From: Granulicella cerasi
GTDB taxonomy: Bacteria; Acidobacteriota; Terriglobia; Terriglobales; Acidobacteriaceae
DNA length: 64,000 nucleotides
Assembly: GCF_025685575.1 (NCBI RefSeq)
Contig: NZ_JAGSYD010000005.1
Location: 124,567-188,566 of the forward strand
Direction: 5' to 3'
The notes beneath the pieces are model-generated. The model saw only the letters and a program-made list of their open reading frames with translations. It did no database searches and had not been told where the DNA came from. Positions within the stretch are counted from its first letter, which is position 1, and each line of letters starts with the position of its first letter. The translations under genes and the position numbers were made by a program. Below, one piece after another: positions 53,318 to 61,294 of the stretch.

Positions 53318-54783
53318 TCGGGTTGTCACCACAGAAAATCTCGTCTTCGTTTGAAGACCTCTTCGAAAATGCCCCGTGTGGCTATGTCGTAATGAACCTG
53401 GATGGGCAGATCGTCCAGGCGAATGCTGCGTTCCTGGACCTTTCGAAGCTTGATCGCAGCAGCGTCATCGGTGCCAGTTTTCGCAACCTTCTGGGATCTG
53501 CGGGCGCAATCTTCTTTGATACGCAGCTGCTTCCCGCTCTGCTATTGAATGGTCGCCGCAAGGAGATCGCGCTTGATTTGCGGACTTCGAAGGGCCGCGT
53601 CCCCGTCCTCGTGAATTTCTCTGTCCAATACATGGAGGGCGAGGCGGTCAGCATCCGCGCTGTTTTATTGGATGCCGCTGAGAGGCGACGATTTGAGCGA
53701 GACCTGCTGCGCGCTCGCAACGAAGCCGAACAGTTATCCGAAGTCATTCTTCACTCCTCGGACGCTGTCATCACCTCTCACGTGGATGGAACGATTCGGA
53801 ATTGGAGCAATGGGGCGGCGAAGATGTTTGGGTTCGGCTCTGCCGACGCCGTGGGACGATCTTTCACGGAATTGGTGCTGTCAGCTGACGCTAGAGGTCT
53901 GCTGGCACTACCGATTCTAGAGCTGGCAAATGGCCGTGAATTCAGCGGTGAGGTCGTCGCACACCGTGCGGACGGCACCAGCTTTGACGCTTCGATTATG
54001 TTGTCGCCGCATATGGAGGCCCCCGGAACATTTCTCGCGTTCTCCGCGGTCTTGCGGGACATTTCACTGCAAAAGCGTGCCGAGAAGGCTTTGCTGCAGA
54101 ATGAAAAACTGGCGTCGGTCGGCAGGTTGGCCAGTTCGATCGCGCACGAGATCAACAACCCTCTTGAGTCAGTGATCAACCTGCTCTACATCCTTGATTT
54201 CAAGGTATCCACGCCGGAACTGAAGGCACTGGTGAACACGGCGCAGGAAGAGCTTGCCAGGGTATCGCAGATCACCACTCACACCCTGCAGTTCCACCGT
54301 CAAAGCAGCAACAGGACAGACCTGAACGTAACGGCGCTGTTTGAGTCCGTCATTGCTCTTTATCGCGCGAGGCTCCGGAATTCAAACATTGAACCGCGTA
54401 TGGGCCACCGGACCGCTGAAACGCTTCATTGCCACGAGGGCGAGCTACGGCAGATTGTTCTCAACCTTGTTGGAAACGCCGCGGACGCGATGAAGAACGG
54501 GGGCGTCTTGCACCTTCGATGCAGGGATTCAAGAAACTGGCGCAACGGAGAGTATGGCGTCCGCATCCTCATTGCAGACACCGGCACGGGAATGGACAAA
54601 GCGACCCTGTCGAAAATTTTCGAGCCATTCTTCTCAACAAAGGGGATCGGCGGAACCGGCCTTGGCCTATGGATCACGCACGATCTGGTCGAGAAAAACA
54701 AAGGGCTCATGACCGTCCGGAGTTCGCACCATCCGAACCACTCTGGAACGGTCTTCAATCTCTTTTTCCCTCATCCCCGCTAA
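53314..54783 (+). CDS. PAS-PAS sensor histidine kinase coupled to RsbQ-like hydrolase
   Basis: A soluble kinase of 489 aa from TTG 53314 (TTGA overlap with the hydrolase gene); an ATG at 53215 is an alternative but lies deep inside the upstream gene. Domains: PAS (SSFEDLFENAPCGYVVMNLDG), a second PAS (LHSSDAVITSHVDGTIRNWSNGAAKMFG), HisKA with phospho-acceptor in SIAHEINNPL, and HATPase (LRQIVLNLVGNAADAMK, then GTGMDK and GGTGLGLW). No transmembrane helix is seen, so sensing is cytoplasmic, probably through the first PAS domain. No response regulator gene is adjacent. Confidence 0.86.
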   Translation: MIGLSPQKISSSFEDLFENAPCGYVVMNLDGQIVQANAAFLDLSKLDRSSVIGASFRNLLGSAGAIFFDTQLLPALLLNGRRKEIALDLRTSKGRVPVLVNFSVQYMEGEAVSIRAVLLDAAERRRFERDLLRARNEAEQLSEVILHSSDAVITSHVDGTIRNWSNGAAKMFGFGSADAVGRSFTELVLSADARGLLALPILELANGREFSGEVVAHRADGTSFDASIMLSPHMEAPGTFLAFSAVLRDISLQKRAEKALLQNEKLASVGRLASSIAHEINNPLESVINLLYILDFKVSTPELKALVNTAQEELARVSQITTHTLQFHRQSSNRTDLNVTALFESVIALYRARLRNSNIEPRMGHRTAETLHCHEGELRQIVLNLVGNAADAMKNGGVLHLRCRDSRNWRNGEYGVRILIADTGTGMDKATLSKIFEPFFSTKGIGGTGLGLWITHDLVEKNKGLMTVRSSHHPNHSGTVFNLFFPHPR

Positions 54784-54862
54784 CCGCTGATGGAGCGCGC
54801 TTGGGTTCGTGAAGATGAGATGAGCCCCCAAAGCCGGCTTGTCGCAGACTCACCGCTGAGTT

Positions 54863-54898
54863 AGCGATGCCCCCGGACAAAAAGCCGCGAGCATCGCT
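54863..54898. terminator. Possible hairpin between convergent kinase and porin genes
   Basis: AGCGATGC and GCATCGCT form an 8-bp stem with a 20-base loop in the 125-bp gap between the convergent kinase and porin genes. The loop is long, so this is tentative. Confidence 0.35.
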
Positions 54899-54908
54899 CC
54901 TCCGGCAA

Positions 54909-56354
54909 TTAGAACTTGTAGATCAGGTCTGCCCCTGCGAAAAACTGATTTCTCGCCGTCCCGTTGTTGTACCCGTTTCGATCCCACGAGTGATCGAAAC
55001 GGATCTCAGGACGTAGCATCACCGTGCTTCCGAAGTACTTCGTCGCATACAAAGTGTTCTCTGTGTATTTGCCGGCGATTCCTGTCCTCTGCCCCTTCTT
55101 GTCGTTCAGGATGTCTGATCTGAAGCCGACCATGAGCTTCGTGTTGACCTCTCGATTGATGTAATTCACGATCGCCCACTCCGGCGCCGTGCAACGAACC
55201 TGTCCCGCATGGCAGGCTGCACCGTTTGCTCCAATTTCAATAGGCGCGGGGCTGTCGACGTTCCCAGCAACGTTCGGCACGTCACGCTCGTACATGAACC
55301 ATGCTTCCGACGCAGAGTGCCACTTCGCGTTGAACCGGTGATACCAGGTCGCATCGAAGTCTTGCAGATTGTTGTAAGCGTACTTGCCATCGTTGATGCC
55401 ATTGGCGCAAACGTAGAAGTTGTCATGATTGCTCGCCGTGGAGTAGTTCAAGCACGCGATGCCGGACGCCTTACGATCAACGCTCCACGGAGCCACATCG
55501 TGACCAGCGGACAAGCCCAGTTGCACGATCCATTGCTTGGAGAGCTTCAAGGTGCCGATGATGCCGGTATCGGTAAACGGATCGATCGTGTAGAGCAGCG
55601 AGTGCGACATGTTGTAGTTGTTCGGCGCAAGCTGCGCTTCGATCCCCGGCACCGAGAGAAAGCGACCGATGCGAATATTCAGCCCCTGCTTGAACGGAAA
55701 ATACAGATCGGCGTACTCCAGCACAGGGTCGAATCCGTAGCGACGATTGAAGAGCAAGAGCTGCTGGCTGAAGTAGTCCTTCGCGGTCGTGAAGCGATAG
55801 TCATTGCCGTACAAGCCCGTGAGGTGGAAACCCCAGTCGAAGTGTCGATTCTGCACCGTATCTGGCAAGCGCTCGACATAGACGACCGCCTGGTTCAAGA
55901 CCACGCTGTTCGGGAAGAGGTCATAGGAGACCGGGAAGTTGCTCTTCGACGAAGTGCTGTAGTTGAAGCTGGGTGCCACCCATCCGTAGACCTTGGTGCG
56001 TGAGTTCTGCAGCTTCAATGCCGTCATCAGCGGATAGCTATTGGCATCTGGCAAACCGATCGCAGGGGATCCACCATAGCCCCAGTCCGTACTTGGAAAA
56101 GGTGCGCTATCGAGAGGAGCGTCGAGCGCGCGACGCTCTGGGACTGGCGAAGCGGGGAGCGTTCCGCTCCAGTCCGCTTTGTAAAAATGCGCAAAGCGCT
56201 GGAAGAAATTCCCCTGTGTCAATTCAGTCGAAGCCACGGGAACGGGGATCGTATTCTCGGATGATTGCGCGACACTGACGACTGCATGCCATGCGATAAA
56301 CGTTACAAAAGTCAGGCGGCCCACAAGCCCAACCCGACGCGTGTTGCGGTTCAT
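54909..56354 (-). CDS. Outer-membrane beta-barrel porin (BBP2/OmpL-like)
   Basis: A 481-aa exported protein: signal peptide (LVGRLTFVTFIAWHAVVSVAQS), a Pro-rich linker, then a barrel with alternating strands ending in FFAGADLIYKF, with a C-terminal Phe as outer-membrane proteins require. Segments VYGWVAPSFNYSTS and GLNIRIGRFLSVPGIEAQLAPNNYNMSHSLLY are characteristic of the BBP2 porin family. It lies directly downstream of the kdpD kinase half, but its promoter has its own 11-bp-phased repeats like those of kdp. It may admit potassium or another small solute; that is inference. Confidence 0.82.
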   Translation of the reverse strand: MNRNTRRVGLVGRLTFVTFIAWHAVVSVAQSSENTIPVPVASTELTQGNFFQRFAHFYKADWSGTLPASPVPERRALDAPLDSAPFPSTDWGYGGSPAIGLPDANSYPLMTALKLQNSRTKVYGWVAPSFNYSTSSKSNFPVSYDLFPNSVVLNQAVVYVERLPDTVQNRHFDWGFHLTGLYGNDYRFTTAKDYFSQQLLLFNRRYGFDPVLEYADLYFPFKQGLNIRIGRFLSVPGIEAQLAPNNYNMSHSLLYTIDPFTDTGIIGTLKLSKQWIVQLGLSAGHDVAPWSVDRKASGIACLNYSTASNHDNFYVCANGINDGKYAYNNLQDFDATWYHRFNAKWHSASEAWFMYERDVPNVAGNVDSPAPIEIGANGAACHAGQVRCTAPEWAIVNYINREVNTKLMVGFRSDILNDKKGQRTGIAGKYTENTLYATKYFGSTVMLRPEIRFDHSWDRNGYNNGTARNQFFAGADLIYKF

Positions 56355-56421
56355 AGTTCTCCATTCTGAACACGGTCAGCGGTGCACCGTGCGCATCACG
56401 AAGAAGCTATGCCCTTGGGCC

Positions 56422-56468
56422 TAAGAAAGCTGTAAAGAAGACCTAAAAGAGTCGTAAAAGACGTCTAA
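56422..56468 (-). promoter_or_regulatory. Five 11-bp-phased TTA(C/G) repeats upstream of the porin
   Basis: Read on the minus strand, TTA(C/G) occurs five times with the same 11-bp period (plus-strand TAA at 56422, 56433, 56444, 56455 and 56466), each repeat but the first preceded by a T-rich end. The array lies 68-114 bp upstream of the porin start and overlaps the stop of the kinase gene. Phased tandem half-sites of this kind are typical of OmpR/PhoB-family response regulators such as KdpE. The same pattern precedes kdpF. Confidence 0.75.
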
Positions 56469-57910
56469 TTTCCCGTCAGCGGGAGCGTGAAGGTGAACAC
56501 CGATCCTTGTCCCAGTTGGCTCGTGACCGCGATGCTGCCGTGGTGGGAATCGATGATCGCGCGACAGATCGAAAGCCCCATTCCTGTTCCGGACGTGCCC
56601 GACGCTTGTACCTTCGAGCGATACAGTCGATCGAAGATCAGCGCTTGCTCAGAGGGATCAATACCAACGCCTCTATCGGCGATGCTGGTCGCAAGCATTC
56701 CCTCTCGGACCTCGGTACTCACGAAGATCGGCGAACCCGCAGACGAATACTTGGCGGCATTCTCGAGCAGGTTGCAGATTACTTTGCCCAGAAGTTCACG
56801 ATCACCGGCCACTCGTGGTTCGTCTGGAACATGGATCTCCAGCGGATGCGTTGCGGCAACCCACGAGCAAGACTCCAGCGCTTCTTCCACCAGCATCTGC
56901 ATGGAGAGAGGTTCGATTTGCATCTGCACTTCGCGGGCCTCGAGTTGCGCCATCTCAACAGCTTGACCAACGAGACGATCCAGTCGATTAGCCTCTTCTT
57001 CGACGATGCTCGCCAACTCCTTTCGCGCAGAAGCTTGCGGTTCGGGGTCCGACAGCAGAGACTGCGCAGCTCCCTTGATCGAGGTCAGGGGTGTACGCAG
57101 TTCATGCGTGATCGAATCCAGGATCAACGTGCGCAGTCGTTCGCTCTCCTTGTTAGCTTCGGCTTTCGCCGCCTCCTCAATCGCCTGTGCGCGGTCCAGC
57201 GTAATCGAGACGAGTCCACCGACAGCTTCAAGCCCATCCATCGTCAAGCTCGCGCCTCGAATGGCGAGCAACCCGCGCGGGCGCACTCCTGTTCGCAGAG
57301 GAACGATGACTTCGTTGCCAAGCGATGATTGCGCTACCGAGAGCGTGAGAGCCATCTGCCGAAGGCGCGGCACTTCAGCGCCTGTGACTGGGTGGATCCC
57401 CGCCTGGTAAAGCTTGTCTCCGTTCAGCAGATAGAGCACCACCGACTCCGCGAAAGCCGATGTGTTGATGAGACTCGGCGCCGCCTGCACCGCGCTTGCT
57501 ACCGTCTCCACCTGGAGCAACTCGCGGCTCAACAGGTACAGAACTTCGAGTTCACGCTGCCGCGTCAGGGCTTTCTCCGCTTCGGCTCTTCCCCACTGCG
57601 ACAGCCGACTGCCGATGATGCTCGTCGCCAGAAAGGTAAAGAGCGCAAGCCAATTCTGCGGGTCCACAATGGTGAACGTGCCCACCGGCGGCAGGAAGTA
57701 GAAGTTGTACGCAGCGGTTGCGGCAACGGAGACTGCGACCGCATAACGTAGTTCCCACTGCGCTGCAAGCACCAACACGAAGAGAACAAGTGTCAGAGCA
57801 ACGGTCGTGGGGTTCACATGTACCCATTGACGATATGCGATTACAATTCCGGCGAGAGCGCCGAAGGCCACCACCCAACGCGTGACAGCAATGAAACGTC
57901 GTGAGTTCAT
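56465..57910 (-). CDS. KdpD C-terminal half: DUF4118/GAF/histidine kinase
   Basis: A 481-aa membrane kinase: transmembrane helices of the DUF4118 domain (about 8-100, with YAVAVSVAATAAYNFYFLPPVGTFTI), a GAF-like domain (about 125-250), HisKA (LDSITHELRTPLTSIKGAAQSLL) and HATPase (VICNLLENAAKYS, DRGVGIDPSE, GTGMGLSICRAII). This equals the C-terminal portion of KdpD without its N-terminal KdpD/Usp portion, which is encoded separately and divergently at 57928. The start is uncertain: ATG 57910 chosen, with GTG 57961 also possible; neither has a clear ribosome-binding site. Together the two halves make up a whole KdpD. Confidence 0.88.
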   Translation of the reverse strand: MNSRRFIAVTRWVVAFGALAGIVIAYRQWVHVNPTTVALTLVLFVLVLAAQWELRYAVAVSVAATAAYNFYFLPPVGTFTIVDPQNWLALFTFLATSIIGSRLSQWGRAEAEKALTRQRELEVLYLLSRELLQVETVASAVQAAPSLINTSAFAESVVLYLLNGDKLYQAGIHPVTGAEVPRLRQMALTLSVAQSSLGNEVIVPLRTGVRPRGLLAIRGASLTMDGLEAVGGLVSITLDRAQAIEEAAKAEANKESERLRTLILDSITHELRTPLTSIKGAAQSLLSDPEPQASARKELASIVEEEANRLDRLVGQAVEMAQLEAREVQMQIEPLSMQMLVEEALESCSWVAATHPLEIHVPDEPRVAGDRELLGKVICNLLENAAKYSSAGSPIFVSTEVREGMLATSIADRGVGIDPSEQALIFDRLYRSKVQASGTSGTGMGLSICRAIIDSHHGSIAVTSQLGQGSVFTFTLPLTGN

Positions 57911-57927
57911 GGGAGGTAGTCTACGGT

Positions 57928-59079
57928 ATGAAGCGATCCAGCGAGCAAACGCAAAAGACACCGGAGGAATGGCTTCGCAGTGTGGAAGAGCACACGACCG
58001 ACGCCAAACGCGGTCGCTTTAAGATCTTCCTCGGCTATGCGCCGGGCGTCGGCAAGACCTTCAGCATGTTGAGCGAAGGCATACGTCGCGCATCGCGTGG
58101 AGAAGATGTCGTCATCGGAATCGTAGAGACGCACGGCCGCAGTGGCACCGCTGAACTCGTGGGTCAACTGGAATCCGTGCCTCGGCGTCAAGTGGAGTAC
58201 AAGGGCACCATCTTCACTGAGCTTGATGTGGATGCGGTCTTAACGCGCGCGCCCAGTGTGGCGCTCATTGATGAACTGGCCCACACGAACGTCGAAGGCA
58301 GCCGCAAGGCCAAGCGGTATGAGGATGTGCTCGAACTGCTTGACCACGGCATCAACGTTGTCAGCACGATCAACGTGCAGCACGTTGAAAGCCTCAATCC
58401 GCGCGTGCAGGCGCTGACGGGCATTGCGGTGCGAGAACAAGTGCCTGACTGGGTGCTCGATCGCGCCGATGAGATCGTGCTGAGCGACCTCACGCCGGAG
58501 GCGCTCGTTACGCGGATGCGAAGAGGCGACATCTATCCAGCCGAACGTATCGAGCGTTCGCTGGCGAACTTCTTCCGGCGCGGCAACCTGATCGCTCTCC
58601 GTGAGATGGCGTTGCAACGCGTGACCCGCGCCGTCGACCGCACGCTGGATGAGTATGTGAAGCGCAAGAACCTCGGATCGCACTGGTCGATCTCAGAAAA
58701 GGTCGCAGTATGCATCAGCGCCAATGCCCAGGCGCGCGACCTGATTGCGCGCGGTGCACGACTGGCAGAGGCCCTTAACGCCGAGCTGTACGTGCTGCAC
58801 GTTGAGAACTCGCAAGCACTGACCGAGGAGCGAAAGCACGCGCTCGATGTCGCCCTGAAACTTGCTGAGAACCTCGGCGCTCAAGTGAAGATCCTGCGTG
58901 GCAAAAACACCGCGCTCGTCACCGCCGAGTACGTGCGCGAGCAGCGCATCACGCAAGCCATCGTCGGACGATCCGCAACGCACGGACTGCGATCCTACCT
59001 GTACTACCTCGCCCTTCAACGCTTCATGGCGGAGGCTCCGCACGTCGATCTGCACATCGTGACGCAAGAGGAGAAGTAG
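57928..59079 (+). CDS. kdpD: KdpD N-terminal half: KdpD sensor and universal-stress-protein domains
   Basis: A 383-aa soluble protein matching the cytoplasmic N-terminal part of KdpD: Walker A-like GYAPGVGKT (36-44), VVIGIVETHGRSGT, ALIDELAHTNVEGSRKAKRYEDV, STINVQHVESLN, then a universal-stress-protein-like domain (VAVCISANAQARDLIARGARLA to HIVTQEEK). It has no membrane or kinase part. GGGAGG precedes ATG 57928. In Escherichia coli this half binds ATP and signalling ligands and tunes kinase activity; here it would act in trans on the kinase half encoded 17 bp away on the other strand. Confidence 0.9.
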   Translation: MKRSSEQTQKTPEEWLRSVEEHTTDAKRGRFKIFLGYAPGVGKTFSMLSEGIRRASRGEDVVIGIVETHGRSGTAELVGQLESVPRRQVEYKGTIFTELDVDAVLTRAPSVALIDELAHTNVEGSRKAKRYEDVLELLDHGINVVSTINVQHVESLNPRVQALTGIAVREQVPDWVLDRADEIVLSDLTPEALVTRMRRGDIYPAERIERSLANFFRRGNLIALREMALQRVTRAVDRTLDEYVKRKNLGSHWSISEKVAVCISANAQARDLIARGARLAEALNAELYVLHVENSQALTEERKHALDVALKLAENLGAQVKILRGKNTALVTAEYVREQRITQAIVGRSATHGLRSYLYYLALQRFMAEAPHVDLHIVTQEEK

Positions 59080-59116
59080 CGTCAACGGCATCTCGCGCAG
59101 CGTTCCCTCGCTAAAC

Positions 59117-59154
59117 TTACAACTTCTTTACAAATCCTCTACGGACTTTTTATG
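59117..59154 (+). promoter_or_regulatory. Four 11-bp-phased repeats upstream of kdp, candidate KdpE site
   Basis: TTACA (59117), TTACA (59128), CTACG (59139) and TTATG (59150) follow each other at exact 11-bp steps, with TCT or TTT at the end of the spacers. The pattern matches the array upstream of the porin gene. T-rich TTTACA elements are also a feature of the KdpE target in E. coli. The array ends 170 bp before the first translated gene of the operon. Confidence 0.75.
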
Positions 59155-59323
59155 GCCTGCAACGCTTCAATAGGCGCTGAGGCAAATCTGTGCTGTTCTC
59201 TGAAGTTTCATCCCGATTCGACGCATCACGCCGTAAGCCTCCTGCCGCTTTCACGCTATCGCTGCCGCCTTGCAGCGGCCACCTCTGCCAACCTACAGCC
59301 CGTCCGGAAGGAGTCCTTGCGTC
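59155..59323 (+). other. Leader of the kdp operon
   Basis: About 170 bp between the repeat array and the first small gene. It includes a GCCGC/GCGGC stem near 59263-59280 and ends with AAGGAG (59308-59313). I do not recognise a riboswitch, but a potassium- or c-di-AMP-responsive leader cannot be excluded by eye. Confidence 0.35.
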
Positions 59324-59422
59324 ATGATGGACCTGATCTGTGCTGTCTCCACCGTCTTGCTTTTCGCCGTTGCATTTGCCTACCTCCATGGCTGCGACAC
59401 GTTGAAAGGAACTCGACAGTGA
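59324..59422 (+). CDS. 32-residue membrane peptide preceding kdpF
   Basis: ATG 59324 (or 59327), behind AAGGAG at 59308-59313, opens a 32-aa frame beginning MMDLICAVSTVLLFAVAFAY and ending HGCDTLKGTRQ: one hydrophobic helix and a short hydrophilic tail with two cysteines in all. Its TGA overlaps the GTG start of kdpF (GTGA), a sign of translational coupling, so it is very likely a real gene of the operon. Similar MDLI-type peptides are, as I recall, found before kdp genes in other bacteria. It could be a second small accessory subunit besides KdpF. Confidence 0.75.
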   Translation: MMDLICAVSTVLLFAVAFAYLHGCDTLKGTRQ

Positions 59423-59505
59423 TCCTCAACGCCACTCTTCTACTCCTGTCAGCGTTGCTGCTGATCTACCTTGTTTACGCTCTGCTTCGCCCGGAGAAGT
59501 TCTAG
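59419..59505 (+). CDS. kdpF: KdpF, small subunit of the K+-transporting ATPase
   Basis: A 28-aa single-helix peptide (VILNATLLLLSALLLIYLVY then ALLRPEKF), with the conserved LLRPEKF end of KdpF. It starts at GTG 59419 with GAAAGGA upstream, not at the ATG 59152 of the longer frame. KdpF stabilises the KdpABC complex in the membrane. Only 3 bp separate it from kdpA. Confidence 0.9.
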   Translation: MILNATLLLLSALLLIYLVYALLRPEKF

Positions 59506-59508
59506 ACC

Positions 59509-61272
59509 ATGACACTCAATGGTTGGCTGCAAATTATCTTCTTCATCGTGGTCGTGCTCCTGGCAGCGAAGCCGATGGGAAGCTACATGACGGCGGTCTT
59601 CGAACGACGCCGCACACACCTTGATCCAGTGTTGGGCCCTTGCGAACGACTGCTCTATCGTCTCACCGGCGTCGACCCTGAGGAGGAGATGCGGTGGACG
59701 CAATACACGGTCGCGATGCTGCTCTTCAGCGCAGCGACGCTCGCCCTCACTTATATCGTTGAACGCATCCAGCAGTGGTTGCCACTGAACCCGCAACACC
59801 TGGCTAACGTCGAGTCAGCACTGGCACTCAACACCGCGATCTCGTTCACGACGAATACGAACTGGCAGAGTTACACGCCCGAGAGCACTATGAGCTATCT
59901 CACCCAGATGCTCGGGCTGGCTACACATAACTTCTGGTCCGCAGCCGTAGGGCTTGCCCTAGCGATAGCCTTCGTTCGTGGCATTGCGAGACGCGAAACA
60001 AAAACGCTCGGAAACTTCTGGGTTGATCTGACACGTGGCATCCTCTGGGTGCTCGCGCCGATCTCGATTGTGCTGGCGCTTGCACTTGTTTCCCAGGGTG
60101 TTGTGCAGAACTTCCGCCCGTACGACAGGGCCAAGCTCGTCGAAACACAGAAAGCCACCGCAGCCGACGGCAAGATCACTGCCATCACCACACAGACGAT
60201 CGCTCAGGGCCCTGTCGCTTCGCAGGAAGCGATCAAGATGCTGGGAACCAACGGTGGTGGCTTCTTCAATGCAAACAGTGCGCATCCGTTTGAGAACCCC
60301 ACGCCCCTGAGCAACTTCTTGCAGATGCTGGCGATCTTCCTTCTTCCAGCAGGGCTCTGCATTACGCTTGGGCAAATGGTTGGCTCACCGAAACATGGGT
60401 GGGCGGTTCTCGCCGCGATGGTAGTGCTGTGGTTTGCAGGCACGTTCACTTGCTACTGGGCCGAGTCACATGCGACTCCCGCATTGCGCGGTACAGATGC
60501 GCGCGCTTCTCTGACTCAGAGCGGCGGCAACATGGAAGGTAAAGAAGTAAGGTTTGGCATTGCAAACTCTGCTCTCTTTGCAACTGTGACGACCGATGCA
60601 AGCTGCGGTGCCGTGAACAGCATGCACGACAGTTTCACGCCGCTCGGCGGCATGGTGCCCATGGTGAACATCCTGCTCGGTGAAGTCGTTTTCGGTGGAG
60701 TCGGCGCGGGGCTCTACGGCATGCTCGTCTTCGTCGTCATGGCTGTCTTCATCGCTGGGCTGATGGTGGGACGCACTCCAGAGTATCTCGGCAAGAAGGT
60801 TGAAGCTTTCGATGTGCAGATGGCGATGCTCTACCTACTGATCTTTCCAATGTTGATTCTCGGCTTCAGCGCGATCACCGTGCTGATGCCGAACCTCGGG
60901 CTTTCGAGCCTTGCAAATCACGGCCCTCACGGTCTTAGCGAGATCATGTACGCATACACCTCTGCGACCGGCAACAACGGCTCCGCATTCGCAGGCCTGA
61001 ACGCGAATACTCACTGGTTCAACTACTCGCTCGGCATCGCGATGTTCTTTGGTCGCTTCATGATGATCGTGCCGATGATGGCGATCGCTGGCAGTCTGGC
61101 GGCGAAGAAGAGTGTGCCGGCGTCCGCCGGGACCTTCCCTGTTACCACATCGCTCTTCACGATGCTGCTCATCGGCGTCATCCTCATCGTTGGTGCGCTC
61201 ACGTTCTTCCCTGCACTCTCGCTCGGCCCTGTGCTGGAGCACTTGCTGATGCGCGCAGGCCAAAGCTTCTAA
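59509..61272 (+). CDS. kdpA: KdpA, potassium-binding channel subunit
   Basis: A 587-aa membrane protein, about 30 longer than E. coli KdpA, with the four pore regions: [56 protein letters not shown] and [16 protein letters not shown]. These form the K+ selectivity filter. KdpA belongs to the SKT superfamily and works with KdpB, KdpC and KdpF for high-affinity K+ uptake. It is followed by kdpB after 22 bp. Confidence 0.96.
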   Translation: MTLNGWLQIIFFIVVVLLAAKPMGSYMTAVFERRRTHLDPVLGPCERLLYRLTGVDPEEEMRWTQYTVAMLLFSAATLALTYIVERIQQWLPLNPQHLANVESALALNTAISFTTNTNWQSYTPESTMSYLTQMLGLATHNFWSAAVGLALAIAFVRGIARRETKTLGNFWVDLTRGILWVLAPISIVLALALVSQGVVQNFRPYDRAKLVETQKATAADGKITAITTQTIAQGPVASQEAIKMLGTNGGGFFNANSAHPFENPTPLSNFLQMLAIFLLPAGLCITLGQMVGSPKHGWAVLAAMVVLWFAGTFTCYWAESHATPALRGTDARASLTQSGGNMEGKEVRFGIANSALFATVTTDASCGAVNSMHDSFTPLGGMVPMVNILLGEVVFGGVGAGLYGMLVFVVMAVFIAGLMVGRTPEYLGKKVEAFDVQMAMLYLLIFPMLILGFSAITVLMPNLGLSSLANHGPHGLSEIMYAYTSATGNNGSAFAGLNANTHWFNYSLGIAMFFGRFMMIVPMMAIAGSLAAKKSVPASAGTFPVTTSLFTMLLIGVILIVGALTFFPALSLGPVLEHLLMRAGQSF

Positions 61273-61294
61273 CTGCGCTACTCGGAGATACACA

